Source: an uncultured Lysobacterales bacterium (GTDB taxonomy: Bacteria; Pseudomonadota; Gammaproteobacteria; Xanthomonadales; SZUA-36). From it: DNA of 12,576 bases. Made by a program: the position numbers and the translations under genes. The stretch is from NCBI GenBank assembly GCA_937974465.1, contig CALJWY010000126.1, forward strand, positions 1 to 12,576, written 5' to 3'. Positions 6,257-12,576 of the stretch are shown in pieces. A model generated the notes under the pieces. That model was not told the DNA's origin, searched no databases, and saw only the letters and a list, made by a program, of their open reading frames with translations. Positions within the stretch are counted from its first letter, which is position 1. The number at the start of each line of letters is the position of its first letter.

Positions 6257-8116
6257 ATGAAAAAAATAACCACGCTGCTGGTCACCATGACACTGGCTGC
6301 AACCTGTATCGCGCAGGAAAACAAGGACACATGGAACCTGGATGATATCTACCCCAGTGTCGAGGCCTGGTCCAAGGCAAAAAATGAACTTGAGGCCGGC
6401 CTTTCCAATATTGACCAATGCCAGGGGTCGCTGGGTGAGAGCGCCACAAAACTGCTGGAATGCTCCGAGTTGCTCAATGACACCTTTAAAACCTACTCAC
6501 GAATCTCCTCATATGCCGGCATGGCATCCGATATCGATACCCGTGACGCCGCAACCCAACAGCGGCGCACAGAGGTGCAAATACTGGGCAGCAAGCTGTC
6601 GGAGAAAGTTTCATTCATAGACCCGGAGATTCTCGAGATTGGTGAGCCCAAATTGGCCGGATTTATTTCTGAACTGGCTGCACTGGAACCTTACCGGCAT
6701 CGAATCGAAGACACCTTGAGGCAATCGAAACATGTTCTGGACGCCGATGCTGAAGCCATGATGGCCGCAACATCGATGATACGCAGACTGCCCTCTAACA
6801 CCTACAGAACATTGGCAAACGCAGATATGCCTTGGCCCACAGTCAAGCTGTCCAATGGTGAGGAAGTGCGGCTAGATCAATCAGCCTACACAAAATACCG
6901 TTCGGTTGAAAACCGGGCGGACCGCAAGCTCGTCTTTGACAGCTTCTGGGGCAAGTGGAAGGAATATGAAAGAACCATGGGCACCACGCTGGCCGGACAG
7001 GTCAATGTACACATATTCTCCCAGCGCCAGCGTAACTATGCGAACTCACTGACCGCTGCCCTCGATAATAATGCCATCCCCGAGGCTGTTTACCGCATGT
7101 TAATCAGCGAAACCGGCAACAACCTGGATACCTTGCATCGCTATTTCCGTCTGCGTGGACGTATGCTGGATATCGATGATCTTCGCTACTTTGATATTTA
7201 CCCTTCACTGGTCGAGACCGACAAGGAATTTCCTATCGAAGTTGGCAAACAACTCACACTTGAAGCCACTGCCCCATTGGGTAGCGCCTACACGGAGGTT
7301 ATGTCGAGCGCGTTTGATAGTCGCTGGATGGATGTTTACCCGGGCGCTGGTAAGAGATCAGGCGCCTATATGAATGGCAGCGTGTACGACGTGCATCCTT
7401 ACGTGCTGATGAATTACAACGATGATTACGAGTCGGTTTCCACGCTCGCGCATGAATGGGGTCACGCGATGCATTCCTACCTGGCCAACAAGAACCAGCC
7501 TTATGCGACTGCCAGCTATTCAATCTTTACAGCCGAGATTGCCTCTACATTCAACGAGGCCCTGCTGCTTGAGCTGATGTTGAAAAAAGCCGAGGATGAT
7601 GAAGAGCGTCTGTTCTACCTGGGCAATGCGCTGGAAGCACTGCGAGGAACCTATTTCCGCCAAACCATGTTTGCCGAGTTTGAACTGGCCATCCACGACC
7701 GCGCCGAGACCGGCGAGGCCCTGACAGGCACAAAACTTACCGAGATTTATGCGGAGCTTTTGCGTCGGTATCACGGTCACGATGAAGGTGTCATGACAAT
7801 CGATGATCTCTATACCGTGGAATGGGCTTACATACCGCACTTCTACTACAATTTTTATGTCTACCAGTATGCGACCTCGCTGGCGGCGTCATCGTTGTTT
7901 GCCGAAGCGGTTACCCAGGGCCGCCCAGGGGCCGTGGAAAACTTCATGAAGCTACTCAAGGCCGGTGGTTCGGACTATCCATATGACCTGCTCAAACGCG
8001 CCGGCGTCGACATGGCAACCGAGGCGCCCTATCGTGCTGTATTCACCCGCATGAATGCCATCATGGATCAGATTGAAACCATTCTGGACAAGCGTGAAGC
8101 AAACACAGCTCCCTGA
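6257..8116 (+). CDS. Exported M3-family oligoendopeptidase (PepF-like)
   Basis: 619-residue zinc oligopeptidase of family M3, close to the usual 600 residues of oligoendopeptidase F. The catalytic motif HEWGH is at His399-Glu400-His403 and the third zinc ligand is Glu427 in FTAEIASTFNEAL. The N-terminal PepF pattern (WNLDDIYPS at about 26-34) and the C-terminal YQYATSLAAS segment also fit. The first 19-20 residues (MKKITTLLVTMTLAATCIAQ) form a signal peptide, most likely cut by signal peptidase I after CIA, so the enzyme should act in the periplasm. A lipobox reading at Cys17 is poor because Thr precedes it. GAGGA lies 7 bp before the ATG. Likely role: breaking down short peptides of up to about 20 residues for uptake. 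It is a single-gene unit with its own terminator. Confidence 0.93.
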   Translation: MKKITTLLVTMTLAATCIAQENKDTWNLDDIYPSVEAWSKAKNELEAGLSNIDQCQGSLGESATKLLECSELLNDTFKTYSRISSYAGMASDIDTRDAATQQRRTEVQILGSKLSEKVSFIDPEILEIGEPKLAGFISELAALEPYRHRIEDTLRQSKHVLDADAEAMMAATSMIRRLPSNTYRTLANADMPWPTVKLSNGEEVRLDQSAYTKYRSVENRADRKLVFDSFWGKWKEYERTMGTTLAGQVNVHIFSQRQRNYANSLTAALDNNAIPEAVYRMLISETGNNLDTLHRYFRLRGRMLDIDDLRYFDIYPSLVETDKEFPIEVGKQLTLEATAPLGSAYTEVMSSAFDSRWMDVYPGAGKRSGAYMNGSVYDVHPYVLMNYNDDYESVSTLAHEWGHAMHSYLANKNQPYATASYSIFTAEIASTFNEALLLELMLKKAEDDEERLFYLGNALEALRGTYFRQTMFAEFELAIHDRAETGEALTGTKLTEIYAELLRRYHGHDEGVMTIDDLYTVEWAYIPHFYYNFYVYQYATSLAASSLFAEAVTQGRPGAVENFMKLLKAGGSDYPYDLLKRAGVDMATEAPYRAVFTRMNAIMDQIETILDKREANTAP

Positions 8117-8126
8117 GACCATCATC

Positions 8127-8157
8127 AAAAGCCCCTGCACACACAGGGGCTTTTTTT
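8127..8157 (+). terminator. Rho-independent terminator of the M3 peptidase gene
   Basis: Perfect 11-bp stem, AAAAGCCCCTG (8127-8137) and CAGGGGCTTTT (8144-8154), with loop CACACA and a run of seven T (8151-8157), 10 bp after the stop codon. The A/T arms also give it some bidirectional potential. Confidence 0.95.
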
Positions 8158-8251
8158 GACAGCATATTTGCGCTTAAAGCACCAGGTTTCATTCACCAGT
8201 ACTTGTTGTGCTGCCCATTGTTCAGGTTAGGTTCAAGTGGCGGTGTTAAAG

Positions 8252-8267
8252 TCGGGTTCAAACCCGA
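8252..8267 (+). promoter_or_regulatory. Palindrome over the ribosome-binding region of the YGK-repeat gene
   Basis: TCGGGTT-CA-AACCCGA is a near-continuous palindrome ending 11 bp before the ATG at 8279. Its right arm runs into the ribosome site GAGGT (8266-8270). It could be a protein operator or an RNA hairpin that partly hides the ribosome site. The motif GGTTC also occurs just upstream (8229-8234). Function is inferred. Confidence 0.35.
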
Positions 8268-8278
8268 GGTAAAGCACC

Positions 8279-8632
8279 ATGAAATTCTGGCTATTGATAC
8301 TGGCACCAATGATTTTGCTATTCACAGCACCTGCCAGCCAGGCGCACAATGTGATTTCCGTCAATGGAAATAACCAGGATCACCAGCACGTTTATCGCCG
8401 CCAACAATATGGCAAGCCCCTGCAACAGGGTCACCGCGTTCAGACTGGGGGCGGCAACGGTGCAATCACCTGGGGTCCAGGCACCCGTTCTACTTACGGC
8501 AAGTCGATTGTGCGTCGCAGCGGACCGATCATTGACGATAAAAATATTCCTCCAGTCACGGAACGTAACGGAAAAAAAAGACAATTTGGCTCAGCAGTAA
8601 GCGGCTACGGCAAACCTGTCCGGAATAACTGA
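8279..8632 (+). CDS. Exported basic protein with three YGK repeats, function unknown
   Basis: 117-residue protein I do not recognise. It has a clear signal peptide (hydrophobic residues 3-17, cleavage after ASQA at residue 22), leaving a 95-residue mature protein. The mature part is rich in Gly, Asn, Gln and Arg, has no cysteine, is basic overall, and is likely disordered. A short motif recurs three times: YGKPLQQG (44-51), YGKSIVRR (73-80) and YGKPVRNN (110-117, at the very C-terminus). His-rich residues near the N-terminus (NQDHQHV) could bind metal. The ATG has a GAGGT ribosome site 8 bp upstream. It converges on the phosphoesterase-fold lipoprotein gene with only 29 bp between the stops. 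Confidence 0.8.
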   Translation: MKFWLLILAPMILLFTAPASQAHNVISVNGNNQDHQHVYRRQQYGKPLQQGHRVQTGGGNGAITWGPGTRSTYGKSIVRRSGPIIDDKNIPPVTERNGKKRQFGSAVSGYGKPVRNN

Positions 8633-8644
8633 GCAGGGTCGCCT

Positions 8645-8659
8645 TGGGGCGCTACCCCA
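8645..8659. terminator. Small hairpin between convergent genes
   Basis: TGGGG (8645-8649) pairs with CCCCA (8655-8659) around loop CGCTA. It is the only stem in the 29-bp gap between the convergent stops at 8632 and 8662. Without a T-run on either side it is a weak terminator candidate. Confidence 0.3.
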
Positions 8660-8661
8660 TT

Positions 8662-9801
8662 TCACTCTTCAGTTATTAGCCAACTCAAGCGGTAGTGCAC
8701 CAACAAGCCGTTATGATCCGACGGCATAATGCCGTTCTCCGGCACGTCGAACACGGTCTCCACCCGAAACGGTGCGATTTCTACCCGGGTTCCCGGAACC
8801 CAGCCCTGCAGGTCCTGGGTTTCATACCAGGGTGTGTCGGAATCCCAATGAATTGGAATTTCGCAGTCACTGCCCGGTTTAACGCAGTAGGAACTCACTT
8901 CATTGAGGGTGCCACCCGAACGCTCCACGAAGTACATGATGCGGTCGTCCGCGTGCCGCATATTGATGTCACCCCCCCATATGAATGGCACATCACCCTC
9001 GCCCAGGTTTTCGAGGTACTCGTTTGCTTCATCGACCTGCAAATTGTGGGCAACCAGTGAACGCTCTCCTGAGACACCTGATGCCCCGCGGGAATTGAAG
9101 TGGGTGGTGGCTACGGCCAGGCGGTCGGGGAGCCCCGGTATCTCCAGCTCTACAACCAACAGCCCCTTGTTGGCAAGACAGTCAAAACCCGCGCATTCCC
9201 ATTGGTTGAAAGGGTGGTTGTGAAGCTCGACGATGGGAAAATTGCTTGCCAATACCAGGCCGCTTGATTGCCGTTTGCCCAGCTTCTCGCCCTTCCAGAA
9301 GCTGCGTTCTGCTATGAATTCTTCGCTGACCCGCTCGGAATACTTGGGCCCAAGGTCCTTGGGTCCTGGGCCGGTAACCCAGTTGGGATAACCCGCCATC
9401 TCAGGGATCACCACCGCTGCTGATATAAAAGCCTCCTGCAACATGATGATATCCGGCTCATTACCCCGCACGCGCCACTTGCCGAGCATAGTGCCTAAAT
9501 CTTTCATTGCGGCAGACCGATTACAAGCGATCGGAATGCGCTTGCCGTTATCATCTGTGTCACGGGATGCTTTGCCACAACCTAATGGCCATGGCAGACC
9601 TGCGACATTGTAGATCAGCACCGTGATCTCCATGGAAGCGGTGCCGGAAGCGCGGTCGAGAGTGATATCTGGTATCCGGTCAATACCGGTCTGCGGAAGC
9701 GTGGGATAAGGCGGTTGGCTGCTGCAGGCACTGACAAGCATAGCAGCGTAAAAGAACAGTGCCTTGCCTGTTGTTGATGGCTTCATCAGAAACTCAATCA
9801 T
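8662..9801 (-). CDS. Lipoprotein of the endonuclease/exonuclease/phosphatase superfamily (sphingomyelinase-like)
   Basis: 379-residue protein with the DNase I-like four-layer fold and all its metal and catalytic motifs. These are Asn65 in IYNVAGLP, Glu123 in MLQEA, His234 and Asn236 in THFNS, Asp278 and Asn280 in GGDIN, and Asp362-His363 in PSDHNG near the end. The superfamily cleaves phosphodiesters with Mg2+. The export signal and overall pattern suggest a bacterial sphingomyelinase or phospholipase-C-like enzyme rather than a DNA-repair nuclease, but an extracellular nuclease is possible. The lipobox is VSAC with Cys26 (Cys21 if translation starts at the ATG at 9786); Ser at +2 predicts the outer membrane. 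Both ATGs, 9801 and 9786, have weak ribosome sites, so the start is uncertain by five codons. Cys75, Cys93, Cys203, Cys208, Cys306 and Cys313 could form disulfides. Confidence 0.88.
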   Translation of the reverse strand: MIEFLMKPSTTGKALFFYAAMLVSACSSQPPYPTLPQTGIDRIPDITLDRASGTASMEITVLIYNVAGLPWPLGCGKASRDTDDNGKRIPIACNRSAAMKDLGTMLGKWRVRGNEPDIIMLQEAFISAAVVIPEMAGYPNWVTGPGPKDLGPKYSERVSEEFIAERSFWKGEKLGKRQSSGLVLASNFPIVELHNHPFNQWECAGFDCLANKGLLVVELEIPGLPDRLAVATTHFNSRGASGVSGERSLVAHNLQVDEANEYLENLGEGDVPFIWGGDINMRHADDRIMYFVERSGGTLNEVSSYCVKPGSDCEIPIHWDSDTPWYETQDLQGWVPGTRVEIAPFRVETVFDVPENGIMPSDHNGLLVHYRLSWLITEE

Positions 9802-10297
9802 TCACTTAGTAAATTGACGCTGCTAGTTCCTTACATGACCTTCCGTATGACATATCCGGGTTTGCCAGGGACATCTCTTCCTGCATGACCAGGTGAACTG
9901 CCCCGGGCGTTCAAGAGGCTCATTTGGATGAGCAGGCTGCATCAGCCGGCTTCTCCCCGGTTGATTAGTATACGCCTGCTCGAACTCCACAGGTCAAATG
10001 CTGCCAGCCGATTTTTTTACGATGGGTCTATCTATACTGATCGCCGAAAGCGGATATTGGCTATTGCTCGTTAGAAACTTTCTCTTCGGAGCGCATAGCA
10101 GCCATTCATTTCGCTGGAATTTAAGTACTATTGACGACGGCTAACGGCCAATAACAGCAAAAGCGAAACACAGACAGGCGAGCCTGCATGGAATCCGAAT
10201 TCAATGGATTTCTATTGTGCCGGTTGAAACCATAAAACCGACTCCAAAAGCAGCGCAGAGATGTGATCAGACTGTACCCTTTACCCCAATCCGGGTT
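9802..10297. other. Gene-free interval of about 500 bp
   Basis: No convincing gene on either strand. It must hold the promoter of the lipoprotein gene starting at 9801 and the 3' end of the M20 gene transcript. Visible structure: a small hairpin GCTCAT-TTGG-ATGAGC (9918-9933), a second GGCTG-CAT-CAGCC (9935-9947), a T7 run (10011-10017) with no stem before it, and the degenerate repeat at 10041-10165. A 67-codon open frame at 10217-10420 overlaps the M20 gene antisense and has no coding character. Confidence 0.6.
10041..10165 (-). repeat. Degenerate repeat element, copy A
   Basis: The reverse complement contains TTGGCCGTTAGCCGTCGTCAATAG and, about 45 bp on, GAATGGCTGCTA. These resemble TTGGCCGGAAGCCGACCACTG...AAATAG and AAATGGTCGCTA in copy B at 12275-12365 on the plus strand. 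Similarity was judged by eye, with gaps, so it is tentative. I recall similar diverged GGCCGNNAGCNG sequences between genes in aquatic gammaproteobacteria. Confidence 0.3.
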
Positions 10298-11845
10298 TCA
10301 GCGAATGCTCGCTACCCGGTAGAAAAAATCGACGTACGCCATCGCGGCGTCGACCACACCCGCGACATTGGGATTGGTCGACTCAACCACGAAATACTCA
10401 TCCGGCGCATGAGCACCTGATCCATGCCCTAGCCCAAACTGGCCGGCGGGCAGCGACAATGGCGGCGCGGTAAACATCGCACCAGGCCAGGAACCGGCTA
10501 ATCTCGGATTCAGCGTTGCGTTGACGCCAGCACGATTATACGCTTCGATCTCAGCCCTAATGATGCGGCTGTCTTCGCCCGTTTCCGTTGGGTCGTACCC
10601 ACCACCGATTTTCATCTCCACATCCTGAAAACCGCGCTTATCCAAATGCGCTCGTAACTTTTTTTCTGCCTCTACGCGGGTCTGGTTTGGAACCAGCCTG
10701 AGATCCAGTTTGGCAACTGCTCTACTCGGCAAAATGGTCTTACCACCGGGGCCGGTATAGCCTGCCACCAAGCCCTCGATATTAACGGTGGGCTGCGAGG
10801 CAAGACGCTCGAGCGCATCCTTGAATGGCAAATCATCAATCCAATGCTTTACTTCTAAAAGCTGCTTGCGTTCCGCTTCGTCACTGCTGGCTGCAGCCTG
10901 TGCGATCAGTTCTTTTTCTCTCTCGGTTAGTGGGCGAACGTTCTCAAACCAGCCGTCAATAGCTGGCGTGTTGCCGTCCGGCGTAACCAACGTTTGCAAT
11001 GCCTGCACAAGCCGCCAGGCAGGCGAGTCCACCATCGCCTTTAAGCTCGAATGTATGTCTTTTTGTGGACCGCGGCCCCAATTCTCACCACTGGCAATGA
11101 GTTCCAGTTCGACGATACCTTTGGCACCGAGATTGACGCCTACGTTTCCTTTCTTGTCTTGCCAGCCAATCGGAATAAAAATACCTTCGGACTGTTTCAG
11201 CTTCGCCATGATATCGGGGCGACTTACAATCTGCTGAAAATGCGGCGAGCCGATCTCCTCTTCACCCTCAGCCACCAAAACCAAATTGACTGGTGGTTTC
11301 ACACCCGCCGCACGCATGGCGTGCAGACCCCCCAAAAGCATCGCCTGCGGTCCCTTTTGGTTGACGGCACCACGGCCAACGATTGCCTTACCAAACCCAG
11401 GTTTATCAACAATGTGGCCCTCCAAGGGCGGCGAAGACCACTCAGCCGGATCGTATTGCTTTACATCGTACATAAAATAGATCGCCAGAGTTCGCTCAGC
11501 GCCGTTGTCCATCGTGGCCCAAACGCCGGGATGCCCATCTGTCGGCACGATCTCAGCCTGATCAAAACCGGCGTCGCGCGCCAACGCCATCATGTACTTG
11601 GCTCCCTTCATCATATTCAGGTCTTCCGCCGCGATAGACGGCAACGCAATCCAGTCCTGAATGCGTTTAATAGAGGCGTCACGGCCTGCTTCAGCCGCTT
11701 TGCGGATCACCGAATATTCATCGTTATCCAAAGCAAATGCCACCGATGAGCTGCCGATCAGCAAAGTCCCAAAGCCCGCCAGTAACACTGCTTTCACAAC
11801 ATCGCGCTGCAACAACAGGTTGGAGAAAAGATCGCGTTTACTCAT
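10298..11845 (-). CDS. Exported M20-family peptidase-like protein with altered metal ligands
   Basis: 515-residue protein of the M20/M25/M40 metallopeptidase superfamily, dipeptidase/CNDP-like branch. The ATG at 11845 (AAGGG 9 bp upstream) opens a signal peptide with a long n-region and an AFA cleavage site near residue 38, so the protein is exported. Framework motifs are kept: PAEWSSPPLEG (133-143), GRGA (157-160), KGPQAMLLGG (164-173), EGEEEIGSP (193-201), the dimer-interface His265 in KDIHSS, and the C-terminal ligand His479 in GAHAPDE. The HxD ligand motif reads FMYD instead (Met125, Asp127). The bridging-Asp motif GAxDxKG reads GAVNQKG (Asn162). The usual Asp before the RG motif seems replaced by Gly (IPIGWQD, near 227). 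The frame is full length and intact, so this looks like a divergent subfamily and not decay. Substrate unknown; M20 relatives cleave dipeptides or N-acyl amino acids. Confidence 0.88.
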   Translation of the reverse strand: MSKRDLFSNLLLQRDVVKAVLLAGFGTLLIGSSSVAFALDNDEYSVIRKAAEAGRDASIKRIQDWIALPSIAAEDLNMMKGAKYMMALARDAGFDQAEIVPTDGHPGVWATMDNGAERTLAIYFMYDVKQYDPAEWSSPPLEGHIVDKPGFGKAIVGRGAVNQKGPQAMLLGGLHAMRAAGVKPPVNLVLVAEGEEEIGSPHFQQIVSRPDIMAKLKQSEGIFIPIGWQDKKGNVGVNLGAKGIVELELIASGENWGRGPQKDIHSSLKAMVDSPAWRLVQALQTLVTPDGNTPAIDGWFENVRPLTEREKELIAQAAASSDEAERKQLLEVKHWIDDLPFKDALERLASQPTVNIEGLVAGYTGPGGKTILPSRAVAKLDLRLVPNQTRVEAEKKLRAHLDKRGFQDVEMKIGGGYDPTETGEDSRIIRAEIEAYNRAGVNATLNPRLAGSWPGAMFTAPPLSLPAGQFGLGHGSGAHAPDEYFVVESTNPNVAGVVDAAMAYVDFFYRVASIR

Positions 11846-12090
11846 GGGTCGGCCCTTGTTTGTGGAATTTGGAAAGATAGTAATACCTGTATCTCGTGCA
11901 AACAACAATAAAAACAGGTTATGGGACCAGCTTTCCCACGCCTTGGAAATCTACATAGATTTGCTTGATCCGCGCTTTCAGCGCTTACCAGTCTCTAAGT
12001 CAACACAAGCAATATTTGTATGCTTCAACAGTGAATATAGTTTTGCTTTTCCTATGCTTAGCGCGGATTCTGAAGCGAGCCGTTCTGTGT

Positions 12091-12222
12091 CAGATCGATC
12101 TTAACGACCCCTTGCTGCGTCCACTGGTGGATGATTCCCGTTGGCTGCCGTTGCTGGAATCGATTGGCAAGTCACCTACGCAACTGGAAGCCATCGAATT
12201 CGAGGTCACGTTGCCTAGGTAG
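12091..12222 (+). pseudogene. Orphan C-terminal fragment of a larger protein (TPR-type regulator or cyclase tail)
   Basis: The frame reads QIDLNDPLLRPLVDDSRWLP, then LLESIGKSPTQLEAIEFEV, then a stop at 12222. The pattern DPLL-x-PL-x-DD-x-R(W/F)-x-x-LL-x-x-IG, with AIEFEV near the end, is what I recall from the C-termini of long winged-helix or cyclase proteins carrying TPR repeats. About 40 residues keep this pattern. Upstream, in the same frame back to an ATG at 11965, the translation has no TPR character. The rest of the gene is therefore missing, either deleted or replaced. No ribosome site supports an 85-residue gene from 11965. Confidence 0.5.
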
Positions 12223-12274
12223 CAGTACTGCGGGGTGGTCGTCCCGTAATCTATTGGAAAGGAGCCGACTTTTT

Positions 12275-12365
12275 GTTTCTTCTGCTTTTGGCCGGAAGCC
12301 GACCACTGAAATAGTCACAATCGTTTTCTCAAAATGGTCGCTAACCCGTCAGGAGCGGTCGGTTG
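12275..12365 (+). repeat. Degenerate repeat element, copy B
   Basis: Contains GCTTTTGGCCGGAAGCCG (12284-12301), AAATAGTCAC (12309-12318) and AAAATGGTCGCTAACCCG (12331-12348), which resemble, in inverted orientation, copy A at 10041-10165. It carries no coding frame of note. It follows the orphan gene tail and precedes the unexplained right end of the window. Found by eye only. Confidence 0.3.
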
Positions 12366-12449
12366 ACTCCGATGGTGGCGTATAACAAGTACCGGCCAGT
12401 AGTGGAACTTTTTGGAATCTGGCTGTTGCCAAGCTATGATTGCCTACCG

Positions 12450-12467
12450 TTGGTCTGAAGAGACCAA
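12450..12467. other. Short perfect hairpin
   Basis: TTGGTCT (12450-12456) and AGACCAA (12461-12467) around loop GAAG. There is no T-run, so it is not a typical terminator. Otherwise the stretch 12223-12576 holds only the degenerate repeat and, possibly, the beginning of a gene at the right edge. Confidence 0.3.
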
Positions 12468-12508
12468 ATTGACACGACTCTTAAGCCACCTGCATGGTTG
12501 TAGATAAT

Positions 12509-12576
12509 ATGCAAAGTTCACTACCAGAACTCCCCGGAAAGGGTTCTGCTATCAAGGGAATCCTCCTGCTCCTGTT
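12509..12576 (+). CDS. Possible 5' end of a gene cut by the right window edge
   Basis: From the ATG at 12509 (or in frame from 12494) the frame stays open to the edge: MQSSLPELPGKGSAIKGILL, then more leucines. A polar start followed by a basic residue and a run of Ile/Leu could be the first membrane helix of an inner-membrane protein. No clear ribosome site is visible, and only 22 codons can be read. Confidence 0.25.
   Translation, partial: MQSSLPELPGKGSAIKGILLLL

Noticed and set aside
10217..10420. 67-codon open frame at the 3' side of the M20 gene
   Set aside because: Overlaps the M20 gene antisense by more than 120 bp and has no ribosome site or recognisable pattern.
11051..11749. 232-codon open frame antisense to the M20 gene
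   Set aside because: It lies fully within a well-supported gene on the other strand, has no domain pattern and no ribosome site.
12469..12508. TTGACA (12469-12474) with GATAAT (12503-12508) as a promoter
   Set aside because: The spacing is 28 bp, far beyond the 16-18 bp that sigma-70 promoters need.

Overview
The window reads as chromosomal DNA of a free-living, probably marine or otherwise aquatic, gammaproteobacterium. This is inferred from the gene set: a membrane alkane hydroxylase (AlkB), a TorF-type outer-membrane protein, a close YbiI-like DksA/TraR zinc-finger protein, and several exported hydrolases and lipoproteins of Gram-negative type. There is no phage, transposase, CRISPR array, rRNA or tRNA that I can see.

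Layout. 1-1116: alkB, cut at its 5' end by the window edge. 1305-1946: TorF-family putative porin. It converges on a 63-residue cysteine-rich protein (2103-2294, minus), with a clear terminator for the latter between them. 2488-2964: alanine-rich helical repeat lipoprotein. 3236-3730 (minus): YbaK-type aminoacyl-tRNA deacylase, with a possible tiny membrane protein downstream (3046-3159). 3907-4374 (minus): tandem CBS-domain protein. 5989 down to 4556 (minus): a tight three-gene unit, ybiI-like, then a GNAT acetyltransferase (start overlapping the previous stop as TGATG), then a DsbA/FrnE-like thiol-disulfide protein. 6257-8116: exported M3 oligoendopeptidase with a strong terminator. 8279-8632: exported basic protein of unknown function with three YGK repeats. 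8662-9801 (minus): lipoprotein of the endonuclease/exonuclease/phosphatase (sphingomyelinase-like) superfamily. 9802-10297: gene-free. 10298-11845 (minus): exported M20-family peptidase-like protein whose expected metal ligands are partly replaced. 11846-12576: mostly non-coding, with an orphan C-terminal gene fragment and a degenerate repeat resembling one on the other side of the M20 gene.

How the genes fit together. Most are independent housekeeping or accessory genes. Two exported peptidase-family proteins (M3 and M20) and an exported phosphoesterase-fold lipoprotein suggest nutrient scavenging in the periplasm or at the surface. AlkB suggests use of medium-chain alkanes, with no rubredoxin or rubredoxin reductase in view. 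The one clear operon (ybiI-like, GNAT, DsbA-like) may be stress related, but that is inference.

The observations most worth a second look are the M20 protein with a rewired metal site, the lipoprotein built from 7-, 11- and 15-residue helical units, and the remnant gene tail and inverted degenerate repeats around the M20 locus. I see no clear multi-gene novel defence or mobile system.
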